Assembly: GCA_021793535.1 (NCBI GenBank)
Contig: JAJYSO010000073.1
Location: 1-7,606, forward strand
Direction: 5' to 3'
From: Bacteroidota bacterium
Lineage (GTDB): Bacteria; Bacteroidota; Bacteroidia; Flavobacteriales; Flavobacteriaceae
DNA length: 7,606 bases
The position numbers and the translations under genes were made by a program. The notes beneath the pieces were generated by a model. That model ran no database searches. It saw nothing but the letters and a program-made list of their open reading frames with translations, and was not told the origin of the DNA. Positions within the stretch are counted from its first letter, which is position 1, and every line of letters starts with the position of its first letter. This document shows, one piece after another, positions 1 to 6,099 of the stretch.

Positions 1-1
1 A

Positions 2-859
2 TCTGTCACAGATATTTTTACAGCACCGGAGATGAGGCCTTATACTAAGACTTTTTTTACCAGTGACTTTTTGGCCAAAGATTACTTTTGGAAGTCCTTT
101 ATTGGGGGAGCTTTTATCACCATTGCCATGACGGGTTTGGATCAAGATATGATGCAGAAAAACTTGACGATCGAACATCTGAAAGACGCACAAAAGAACA
201 TTTTGTCCTACAGCGCTGTTTTTATACCAGTGGTTATCCTATTTCTGATCTTGGGGGCCTTGTTGTATGTGTATGCGGCTGCCGAGGGAATCACATTGCC
301 TGATCGTGCAGATCTGGTCTTCCCCGAGATTGCCATCAATGGAAATTTAGGGATGGGGTTGTCGGTGATTTTTTTGCTGGGGCTTATAGCGGCGGCCTAC
401 TCTAGTGCCGACAGTGCTTTGACAGCCTTGACAACGAGTTTTTGCATTGACTTTTTAGATATTGAAAAGAGAGAGCCGCAAAAACAGAAGAGGATTAGGC
501 AACAAACGCACGTAGGAATCAGCGCATTACTGGTGGTGGTTATTGTGATTTTTAATTATGTATTGGACGACAGTGTGATCGATCTGCTGTTTATGGCGGC
601 ATCCTATACCTATGGCCCCTTGTTGGGACTGTTTGCTTTTGGCATTTTTACCAAGATTAAGGTCAAAGATAAATGGGTTTTGTTAGTGGCCATTCTTTCG
701 GCTGCCGTTACTTTTGCTCTGGGACAGATTCCTGCAGCATATTTAGGCGGTTATCAAGTCAATTATGAACTGCTGGTGCTCAACGGCGCATTGATGTTCT
801 TGGGGATGTTTTTAATTCGTGAACCAAGAGCAGTCAAAGGAGATACACCGCAAAGTTAA
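2..859 (+). CDS. Sodium:solute symporter (SSS family), C-terminal part, 5' end outside window
   Basis: The reading frame is open from the first complete codon at position 2 to the TAA at 857-859, giving 285 visible residues. An ATG at 32 exists, but the ten residues before it align with the downstream paralog (275-1300s equivalent: its residues 208-217), so it is internal and the true start lies before the window. The visible part is very hydrophobic, with about eight membrane segments, and covers the C-terminal 60% of an SSS transporter. The conserved Ser-Ser-Ala-Asp-Ser stretch (bases 401-415) sits where SSS proteins such as vSGLT and PutP carry the TM8 serine/threonine pair of the Na2 site; this placement is inferred from family knowledge. 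The protein should couple inward Na+ flow to uptake of a small solute in the inner membrane. The substrate (sugar, sialic acid, amino acid or other) cannot be read from the sequence. By eye it is roughly 55-60% identical to the next gene. Confidence 0.93.
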   Translation, partial: SVTDIFTAPEMRPYTKTFFTSDFLAKDYFWKSFIGGAFITIAMTGLDQDMMQKNLTIEHLKDAQKNILSYSAVFIPVVILFLILGALLYVYAAAEGITLPDRADLVFPEIAINGNLGMGLSVIFLLGLIAAAYSSADSALTALTTSFCIDFLDIEKREPQKQKRIRQQTHVGISALLVVVIVIFNYVLDDSVIDLLFMAASYTYGPLLGLFAFGIFTKIKVKDKWVLLVAILSAAVTFALGQIPAAYLGGYQVNYELLVLNGALMFLGMFLIREPRAVKGDTPQS

Positions 860-874
860 GCGATGAGTTGAGCT

Positions 875-2344
875 ATGAGTCCTTTTTACATTCTTCTTAT
901 AACGGGTCTTTATTTTGCATTTTTGTTGCTGATTTCCTTTCTGACAGGAAAGGATGACAGTAATGCTGCCTTTTTTAAGGCTAAAAACAAATCTCGTTGG
1001 TATGTGGTCTCCTTTGGGATGATCGGCGCTTCGCTTTCCGGAGTGACCTTTATTTCCGTCCCGGGCTGGGTGGGGAGTGCACAATTTAGCTATTTACAAG
1101 TCGTTTTAGGCTATGTATTGGGATATATCCTGATTACCTTTGTATTGCTACCGCTTTATTACAGGATGAACTTTACTTCTATTTATGAGTACTTAAAGCA
1201 GCGTTTTGGTATGGTCAGCTACCGAACAGGTGCGTTGTTTTTTATCATTTCCCGTTTATTGGGAATCTCTTTTCAACTCTTTTTAGTCGCATCTGTTTTA
1301 CAGTATTTCGTGTTTGATTTTTGGCATATTCCATTTGTTTTGACAGTAAGTATTTCCGTACTTTTCATCTGGTTATATACCGCTCGAGCGGGAATCAACA
1401 CGATTATTTGGACAGATGTACTACAAACTTTTTGCATGTTATTGGCGCTGGGATTGGCCGTTGTGCTTATTGTCAATGAACTGGACTGGGGGATACAAGA
1501 TGTCTTTTTGTCGAAGGAGCTCAGGGCTTATACTCAGGTGTTTTTTACCGAAGACGTTTTCAACCGGAATTATTTTTGGAAAGCTTTCTTTGGAGGGGCT
1601 TTCATTACCATTGGTATGACGGGCTTGGATCAGGATATGATGCAGAAGAACTTGACGTGTAGGAATTTAAAAGAAGCGAAGAAAAACATGCTCTCCTACG
1701 GTATCGCATTTATTCCCATCAATATTATTTTCTTACTGCTGGGCGCACTTTTGTTCACTTATGCTCATGAAATAGGAATGGATATTCCAGAACGTACGGA
1801 TTTCCTTTTTCCGGAAATTGCGTTGAGGGGTAGTCTTGGAATAGGGTTGGGTATCATTTTTTTATTGGGTTTGATTGCGGCGACATTTTCCAGTGCAGAT
1901 AGTGGGATGGCTGCTCTAACCACGAGCTTTTGTATTGATTTTTTAACCATCGATAAATACACCGAAGAAAGGCAGAAACGTCTGCGTAAAAGGGTACACT
2001 TAGGAGTGGGGCTTATGTTGATTATAACAATTGTGACTTTTAATTACTTTTTAGATAGTAATATTATTGATTTGTTGTTGACCGCTGCGACTTATACCTA
2101 TGGTCCTTTGCTCGGCCTTTTTTCTTTCGGTCTATTGACCAGGCGAAGGGTAAAGGACACTTATGTTATTTATCTCGCCGTATTCTCGGCAGGATTTACC
2201 TTTGCGGTCAATCAATTGCCCGCTCGTTATTTATGGGGGTATGAATTCAATTATGAATTGCTTTTTCTCAACGGTCTTTTAATGTTTTTGGGGCTTTGGG
2301 CGATCAGTTCCAAAAAAGCAAGGGGCGCGCTTACGCGGGAATGA
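875..2344 (+). CDS. Sodium:solute symporter (SSS family), full length
   Basis: A 489-residue integral membrane protein of normal SSS length, with about 13 hydrophobic segments. The N-terminal segment is residues 4-22. Residues 48-64 hold the GASLSGVTFISVPGW-type TM1 region, and residues 171-185 hold the RAGINTIIWTDVLQT stretch, a typical SSS signature. Residues 339-343 (SSADS) match the TM8 Na+ site region of vSGLT/PutP, by family knowledge. It should import a small solute with Na+ across the inner membrane; the substrate is unknown. The start is the ATG at 875. An in-frame ATG at 863 is followed at once by TGA (869-871), and the preceding gene's TAA is at 857-859 in the same frame, so 875 is the first usable start. 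No Shine-Dalgarno sequence is visible, as is usual in Bacteroidetes. The 15-bp gap to the upstream paralog suggests co-transcription. The C-terminus ends in a basic tail (from about residue 479). Confidence 0.95.
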   Translation: MSPFYILLITGLYFAFLLLISFLTGKDDSNAAFFKAKNKSRWYVVSFGMIGASLSGVTFISVPGWVGSAQFSYLQVVLGYVLGYILITFVLLPLYYRMNFTSIYEYLKQRFGMVSYRTGALFFIISRLLGISFQLFLVASVLQYFVFDFWHIPFVLTVSISVLFIWLYTARAGINTIIWTDVLQTFCMLLALGLAVVLIVNELDWGIQDVFLSKELRAYTQVFFTEDVFNRNYFWKAFFGGAFITIGMTGLDQDMMQKNLTCRNLKEAKKNMLSYGIAFIPINIIFLLLGALLFTYAHEIGMDIPERTDFLFPEIALRGSLGIGLGIIFLLGLIAATFSSADSGMAALTTSFCIDFLTIDKYTEERQKRLRKRVHLGVGLMLIITIVTFNYFLDSNIIDLLLTAATYTYGPLLGLFSFGLLTRRRVKDTYVIYLAVFSAGFTFAVNQLPARYLWGYEFNYELLFLNGLLMFLGLWAISSKKARGALTRE

Positions 2345-2365
2345 TTCTGGAAGCGTATGGCATGA

Positions 2366-2680
2366 TTAATTTTCGATGTGTTCGCTTTTCCAACGTTCAA
2401 AGCCACCTTCTAATCCGAAAATATTTTTGAAGCCATTGAAATCCAATACCTGACAGGCTTGTGCAGATCGATTTCCGGTTCTGCAATATACAAAATAGGT
2501 GTGATCCTTATCCAACTGCTCAATTTCGTCCATGAACTTCTGAGGGTTTTGAACGTTGACCAATTTTGCACCCGGAATGTGCTCCAAGTCGTACTCTTCT
2601 TGCGAACGTACATCTAAAATCACTGCTTTTTTATCTTTTTTGAACGCCTCTTCCCATTCTTTTAAGTTTAGGTATCTCAT
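2366..2680 (-). CDS. Single-domain rhodanese-like sulfurtransferase
   Basis: A 104-residue protein made of one rhodanese domain. The N-terminal helix is followed by the Leu-Asp-Val-Arg motif (residues 22-25), then the His-Ile-Pro-Gly-Ala segment (34-38). The active-site loop is CRTGNRS at residues 66-72, with Cys66 as the presumed persulfide-forming residue. A Glu-Gly-Gly-Phe-Trp-type C-terminal end (residues 91-97) is typical of GlpE/PspE-like proteins. The length is normal for a stand-alone domain, and there is no signal peptide, so it is probably cytoplasmic. The intact Cys suggests real sulfur transfer (for example thiosulfate or persulfide to a thiol acceptor), but the physiological donor and acceptor are unknown. 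The gene is convergent with the symporter (21 bp between stops) and has its own likely promoter, so it looks monocistronic. No functional link to its neighbours is apparent. Confidence 0.92.
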   Translation of the reverse strand: MRYLNLKEWEEAFKKDKKAVILDVRSQEEYDLEHIPGAKLVNVQNPQKFMDEIEQLDKDHTYFVYCRTGNRSAQACQVLDFNGFKNIFGLEGGFERWKSEHIEN

Positions 2681-2705
2681 GGCCGTATTTTAAAATTTTA
2701 GGGCT

Positions 2706-2713
2706 CAAAGATA
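2706..2713 (-). promoter_or_regulatory. Candidate Bacteroidetes -7 box for the rhodanese gene
   Basis: On the - strand this reads TATCTTTG, an exact match to the Bacteroidetes sigma-ABfr -7 consensus TAnnTTTG. It lies 25 bp upstream of the rhodanese ATG, which would give a short leader of roughly 20 nt. I see no TTG at the expected -33 spacing, so the call rests on the -7 box and its position. Confidence 0.5.
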
Positions 2714-2913
2714 CGTATTTTTTTGCTTTGTACGGGATTTTATAGCCTTTCAAACTTTGTCGATTTGGAGTTGAGATTTGCTTTTTCCCGGCATTAATCC
2801 CTTGTATTTACCCGCTGTATAAGGCTGTTTTGAAGACCTTATTTATCTAAAATACTGAGGATCAATAAATAATAAAGTTTTTATAAAATCTATACAGGTT
2901 TTGCCAATTGTTA

Positions 2914-2921
2914 TACATTTG
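2914..2921 (+). promoter_or_regulatory. Candidate -7 box for the lysozyme-fold gene
   Basis: The sequence TACATTTG matches TAnnTTTG and is followed by CAGG, a context like that of the rsfS promoter (TTTGCA). It lies 68 bp before the GTG start at 2990, which implies a leader of about 60 nt. A TTG is present at 2901-2903, but it is too close to act as a -33 element. Confidence 0.38.
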
Positions 2922-2989
2922 CAGGCCGAAATCGGAGGCATTTGCATTGAAAAATCAATATATAGAAGTCCTTCGGAAATTTTGTTTTT

Positions 2990-3646
2990 GTGCAAAAGAA
3001 GCTGATTAAATTTTCAGTATTTCCAATAGCGGTTGCCTTGTTATCGTTAAGTTTTTCTACCCGAGGAATTGATAAGGAGGATACCCCGAATCTGATTGAT
3101 GATGAGGTGGCTATGGTCGATGAACTTGCTATGGGATTTGAGGTTGATACCGCACGAATTGCTTACCCTGTTCTTCAAGATGATTATAATGGATTCAAGG
3201 CTGCCTTGGGTTTTAGAGAATCCCAAGGAAAATACCATTTGATCAACCCGTACGGCTACATGGGAAAATACCAATTTGGTAAAATTACATTGGCGGCATT
3301 GGGCATACATGACATCCAAGATTTCTTGATGAACCCCGCCTTACAAGAAGAAGCTTTTTATGCCTTTATGGCGCGTAATAAATGGATTCTTGAAAAAGAT
3401 ATTAAAAAGTATTCCGGAACGTATATCGATGGGGTACAAGTGACCGAGTCTGGAATTTTGGCTGCGGCGCATTTAGCAGGTCCTGGTGGCGTTCGAAAAT
3501 ATTTGCGCAGTGGAGGCCAAAGGAGCTCATCGGATGCCTTTGGGACTACCGTGCGACATTACCTACAACAATTTGGCGGCTATGATGTTTCGAGTATTAA
3601 GCCGATTAAGAACGCTACGGTTCAGCGACTTTTTGCCAGTAATTAA
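2990..3646 (+). CDS. Secreted lysozyme/transglycosylase-fold protein, GTG start
   Basis: A 218-residue protein with a Sec-type signal: Lys3, Lys4 and Lys7, then a hydrophobic stretch over about residues 8-23. The start is GTG at 2990. The frame is closed upstream by TAG at 2963-2965, and the first in-frame ATG encodes residue 42, which would remove the whole signal, so GTG is preferred. Residues about 67-170 look like a lysozyme/SLT-type fold. They contain an Arg-Glu-Ser motif with Glu77 as the likely catalytic acid, a GYMGKYQFG stretch at 89-97 resembling the GxxGxxQ part of transglycosylases, and AAAHLAGPGGV (158-168) resembling the AxYNAG segment. It probably cleaves peptidoglycan glycan strands in the periplasm; this is inferred from motifs. 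Similar flavobacterial proteins are often labelled 'LysM peptidoglycan-binding', but I see no LysM repeat here. Residues 24-60 are acidic and of unknown role. No operon partner: the next gene is convergent. Confidence 0.8.
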   Translation: MQKKLIKFSVFPIAVALLSLSFSTRGIDKEDTPNLIDDEVAMVDELAMGFEVDTARIAYPVLQDDYNGFKAALGFRESQGKYHLINPYGYMGKYQFGKITLAALGIHDIQDFLMNPALQEEAFYAFMARNKWILEKDIKKYSGTYIDGVQVTESGILAAAHLAGPGGVRKYLRSGGQRSSSDAFGTTVRHYLQQFGGYDVSSIKPIKNATVQRLFASN

Positions 3647-3733
3647 CACGTGGAAGCTCCTTTTTTAATTAAAATCAATGCCCCAACGCAAGCTTAATGG
3701 GTTCGAGTAGGGGAATTCCCGCAATAGAGAAGG

Positions 3734-4390
3734 TTAAGAGAGAGTGGAATTCCGATCATCCTTTTCGTCGGCGTCTGGAAGGGAGGATGTGCTAAACAGA
3801 TTTTCATGAGCGAAAAGTAGTTTTATATTTTCATAGGAATTCTTTAAGGCCTCTTGGCTTTCTTTTACGTCTTTCCACTCTACTTTGGTGATATCTTCTT
3901 CTGTTTGAGGGATGAGTTCTTGTTCGCAATCGGTTTGCATTTCAAACCAATGCGTGATTTTGAGCCGGTATTTGCCTTTTCTTTTCATGATGTGGAAGGT
4001 AGGCGATAAGGGTCTTTTTATTTTGAGGCCGCTCACTCCTGTTTCTTCACAGACCTCTCGCAGTGCTGTGTCTTCAATAGCTTCTCCTTTTTCTGTTTTT
4101 CCTTTGGGGAGATCCCAACACCCCTTTCGATATATAAAAAGAATTTCTTGGTGCTTGTTGTAGACCAACCCTCCTGCGGCGGTGATCGGCTTAATTTGCT
4201 TTTTAAAGTGCTTGAGGAGCTTGTGTTCTTTGGGGTGGTAAAGATTGACATTTTGCAGCCCCTCCTTTTTTATTTTTTTAATGATTTGCTTTATATTCGT
4301 TTCCTTTATAGGGAGGGAAAGGAATTTATTTCCCAGATCTTTTTTAGTGGAGAGAATGATAGGCGTTTGTCCTACAAAGATTCTATACAT
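3734..4390 (-). CDS. Nudix hydrolase with N-terminal extension
   Basis: A 218-residue protein whose central part is a Nudix domain. The Nudix box GX5EX7REUXEEXGU is complete at residues 97-119 (numbered from the ATG), with the metal-binding REVCEE core intact, so the protein should be an active Mg2+-dependent pyrophosphohydrolase of a nucleoside diphosphate linked to another moiety. The WDLPKGK stretch just before the box is common in ADP-ribose, diadenosine polyphosphate and MutT-like members, but it does not fix the substrate. The first 68 residues or so are Lys-rich and not part of the Nudix fold; I recall similar N-termini in other flavobacterial Nudix proteins but know no function for them. 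The C-terminal 25 residues are polar and probably disordered. The frame could start one codon earlier at a GTG (4391-4393); ATG at 4388-4390 is preferred. It is divergent from the SRPBCC gene and convergent with the lysozyme-fold gene. Confidence 0.92.
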   Translation of the reverse strand: MYRIFVGQTPIILSTKKDLGNKFLSLPIKETNIKQIIKKIKKEGLQNVNLYHPKEHKLLKHFKKQIKPITAAGGLVYNKHQEILFIYRKGCWDLPKGKTEKGEAIEDTALREVCEETGVSGLKIKRPLSPTFHIMKRKGKYRLKITHWFEMQTDCEQELIPQTEEDITKVEWKDVKESQEALKNSYENIKLLFAHENLFSTSSLPDADEKDDRNSTLS

Positions 4391-4458
4391 CACTTTATTT
4401 TTATTGCTTTATGGATAATGCAATTTAATAGAATGTAGGGGATTGCAAAAAACATTTA

Positions 4459-4466
4459 TAAGTTTA
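4459..4466 (+). promoter_or_regulatory. Weak -7-like box upstream of the SRPBCC gene
   Basis: TAAGTTTA matches TAnnTTTG except for the last base and lies 22 bp before the ATG at 4489. A TTG at 4443-4445 is only 13 bp upstream, short for a -33 element. The gene needs its own promoter because its upstream neighbour is divergent, but this site is only a guess. Confidence 0.22.
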
Positions 4467-4488
4467 TTTAAGCATATAGCGGAACGAT

Positions 4489-4887
4489 ATGAATATAGAC
4501 AGTCAGAAAATTAAGGTAGAAACTCGTGCGGAGAATTGTTATGATTTTTTGAGCCGGCCTGAAAATTATGAGCGCTTGATGCCGGAGAGCATTAAGAAAT
4601 TTGAATTAAACGATCGTGGAGGTTTTTTATTTCAATTGAATGGGATGCCAGAAATTTCCCTGAAATTGGATCAAAAAACCCCCTACACCAAAGTAGTATG
4701 GGGCTCGGCCAACGAGAAGTTTGCCTTTAAGCTTTGGGCAGAGATCACGGAGATATCCACTGAGCAGACACAAGTACAATGGCGTTTTCAGGGCGATTTT
4801 AATGCGATGATTAGCATGATGGCTAAAAAACCACTTGGCCGATTTATCGAGACCTTATCCTCTAATTTGCAGGCAAAAACCTTTTAG
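4489..4887 (+). CDS. SRPBCC-fold (START/polyketide cyclase-like) small protein
   Basis: A 132-residue soluble protein. The N-terminal strand and the helix 'NCYDFLSRPENYERLMP' (about residues 16-32) are the usual opening of SRPBCC/START-like proteins. Alternating beta strands follow (about 38-110), with a long C-terminal amphipathic helix at about 107-130. The fold forms a hydrophobic pocket for lipids or other small ligands; no catalytic residues can be assigned, and the ligand is unknown. Length is normal for the family and there is no signal peptide. It starts at ATG 4489, and its TAG (4885-4887) is separated from the birA stop by one base, so the two transcripts must converge and probably overlap. 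In flavobacteria I recall this gene directly after pyrE; here no pyrE lies between it and the Nudix gene. The role is unknown. Confidence 0.82.
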   Translation: MNIDSQKIKVETRAENCYDFLSRPENYERLMPESIKKFELNDRGGFLFQLNGMPEISLKLDQKTPYTKVVWGSANEKFAFKLWAEITEISTEQTQVQWRFQGDFNAMISMMAKKPLGRFIETLSSNLQAKTF

Positions 4888-4888
4888 C

Positions 4889-5620
4889 TTAATACAAGAG
4901 TTTGATTTCCTTCAGCTGGAATTCTTTCAACTGTGTTGAGAACTGTACCTGTAGCTTTCCAAGGGTAGAAACACCGATGATGGTTCCCTCTTTACGGGTG
5001 CCATCGGGAAGTTCAAATTGGCTTTTGACACCTTTTCTGTAGAGCTGCATCGCGTAGCGTTCACGAATTTCATCAGCAGGCATTGCCAAGAAAGCGACCA
5101 GTTCTTTTTCAATACTCTCGGTGAGTTCTCTCCAGAGTTGCTCCAGGTTGAATGTCCTATGGGTTAGGTTTCTTAGAGAAGTCGCTTTGGGTAATTTGTC
5201 AAAATTGACTTGGTTGGTATTCAATCCAATGCCAATAATGCTACTTTTGATCTGCTGTCCTTGTAGAAAATTTTCAATTAATATGCCACAGAGTTTTAAA
5301 TCTTCTGCCAAAATGTCGTTCGGCCATTTGATGTAGAAATTTAGGTGAGGGGAATGCGTTTTTAGAAATTGGCAAATACTTAAACTTACCCCTGCGTTTA
5401 GTTTAAAATTATCTTGTGCCGGAAGGTTTAAGTTATTTAATAAAATACTGAATGTCAAGTTTTTACTACTATCTGAAAACCATTGGGTGCCCCTCTGCCC
5501 ACGCCCTTGCTTTTGATTTTGGGCGAAAAAGCTGGTGTCCGACATCCGCGGATTGCGAGCCAGGCGTCTTTTTAACTCGGTATTGGTAGAGTCTGTGGCA
5601 AGGACTTTGATATAATGCAT
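4889..5620 (-). CDS. birA: Biotin--[acetyl-CoA-carboxylase] ligase, monofunctional
   Basis: A 243-residue enzyme that activates biotin with ATP to biotinyl-5'-AMP and attaches it to the target lysine of biotin carboxyl carrier domains, such as that of acetyl-CoA carboxylase, in the cytoplasm. Visible motifs are Ser-Thr-Asn (11-13) in the substrate pocket, the GRGQRG biotinyl-AMP loop (39-44), KWPND (98-102) with the catalytic-site lysine Lys98, Gly-Ile-Leu-Ile-Glu (112-116), and GIGLN (130-134). The C-terminal 45-50 residues form the small SH3-like domain. There is no N-terminal winged helix, so this is a group I ligase and not a biotin-operon repressor like E. coli BirA. The start is ATG 5620, directly before the catalytic domain. 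The gene is divergent from rsfS (86 bp) and convergent with the SRPBCC gene (1 bp). Confidence 0.95.
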   Translation of the reverse strand: MHYIKVLATDSTNTELKRRLARNPRMSDTSFFAQNQKQGRGQRGTQWFSDSSKNLTFSILLNNLNLPAQDNFKLNAGVSLSICQFLKTHSPHLNFYIKWPNDILAEDLKLCGILIENFLQGQQIKSSIIGIGLNTNQVNFDKLPKATSLRNLTHRTFNLEQLWRELTESIEKELVAFLAMPADEIRERYAMQLYRKGVKSQFELPDGTRKEGTIIGVSTLGKLQVQFSTQLKEFQLKEIKLLY

Positions 5621-5678
5621 GGTAGAAGGAAGAAGATAATGTTTTGTGTCATTATGAGCAATAGAATATTAAAAGTAA

Positions 5679-5686
5679 TAACTTTG
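5679..5686 (+). promoter_or_regulatory. Candidate -7 box of the rsfS-ftsH promoter
   Basis: TAACTTTG is an exact match to the Bacteroidetes -7 consensus TAnnTTTG, followed by CA as is common in this group. It ends 20 bp before the rsfS ATG, giving a leader of roughly 15 nt. No TTG lies at the ideal -33 spacing (the nearest, 5644-5646, is 32 bp upstream). It would drive rsfS and, by read-through, ftsH. Confidence 0.55.
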
Positions 5687-5706
5687 CAAAAATCGAATTA
5701 AATTTA

Positions 5707-6075
5707 ATGGTAAAAAATAAAAATAGCATTAATAAATTAGTCAATCTTATTGTTGAAGGAATTGTGGACATCAAAGGGAAGGATGTCAAAGTGTTGGATT
5801 TGAGAGATATTGATAGCGCGGTTTGCGATTATTTTATAATTTGTAATGGGACCTCAAATACGCATGTCAATGCCATTGTAAATTCGATTCAAAAAACAGT
5901 AAATGAGTCTATACACGACAAGCCTTGGCATATTGAAGGGACTGAAAATGGGGAGTGGGTACTGTTAGATTATGTCAATGTTGTAGCACACGTTTTCCAA
6001 AAACACATTCGGGATTATTATGATATTGAAAGTCTTTGGGGAGACGCTAAACTCATCTCCATTGAACAAGACTGA
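5707..6075 (+). CDS. rsfS: Ribosomal silencing factor RsfS (Iojap/YbeB family)
   Basis: A 122-residue protein of usual family length. In known members RsfS binds uL14 (L14) on the 50S subunit and blocks joining with the 30S, lowering translation in stationary phase or starvation. Diagnostic features are Val-Leu-Asp-Leu-Arg (29-33), the CDYFIICNGTSNTHV stretch (40-54) matching the family's cDyFvI.sG.S..qv signature, Trp-His-Ile-Glu-Gly with Trp84 (74-84), the Leu-Asp-Tyr...Val-Ala-His-Val-Phe strand (87-97), and the YYDIESLWGDA end (104-114). The start is ATG 5707; no Shine-Dalgarno sequence is seen, and the AT-rich leader is typical of Bacteroidetes. Only 24 bp separate it from ftsH, so the two genes are very likely co-transcribed, an arrangement I know from other flavobacteria. 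Confidence 0.96.
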   Translation: MVKNKNSINKLVNLIVEGIVDIKGKDVKVLDLRDIDSAVCDYFIICNGTSNTHVNAIVNSIQKTVNESIHDKPWHIEGTENGEWVLLDYVNVVAHVFQKHIRDYYDIESLWGDAKLISIEQD

Positions 6076-6099
6076 TCATTGAAAAAAAGAAAAGAATAA

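Larger units (their letters stand above)
2681..2989. other. AT-rich divergent intergenic region (309 bp)
   Basis: No credible gene is seen here on either strand. The region separates the divergent rhodanese (-) and lysozyme-fold (+) genes and carries a candidate -7 box for each. Between them is AT-rich sequence with a weak inverted repeat, ATAAGG (2819-2824) and CCTTAT (2837-2842), with a 12-nt loop. This has no T-run directly after it and is too weak to call a terminator. It may simply be promoter DNA, and a regulator site cannot be recognised. Confidence 0.5.

Noticed and set aside
32..34. ATG at 32 as the start of the first symporter
   Set aside because: The codons before it continue the alignment with the downstream paralog, so the gene begins outside the window.
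812..1084. 90-codon open frame on the - strand across the symporter junction
   Set aside because: It overlaps two strongly supported coding sequences, has low-complexity basic composition and resembles no family I know; a shadow frame.
2819..2842. Inverted repeat ATAAGG / CCTTAT in the large intergenic region
   Set aside because: Only six paired bases with a 12-nt loop and no T-run directly after; expected by chance in AT-rich sequence.
3652..3670. Possible terminator: short GGA/TCC stem followed by a T-run downstream of the lysozyme-fold gene
   Set aside because: The stem is only 3 bp with a 3-nt loop; the T-run alone is common in this AT-rich DNA.
4148..4438. 96-codon + strand open frame over the Nudix gene start
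   Set aside because: It is antisense to a well-supported Nudix coding sequence and shows no recognisable motif.
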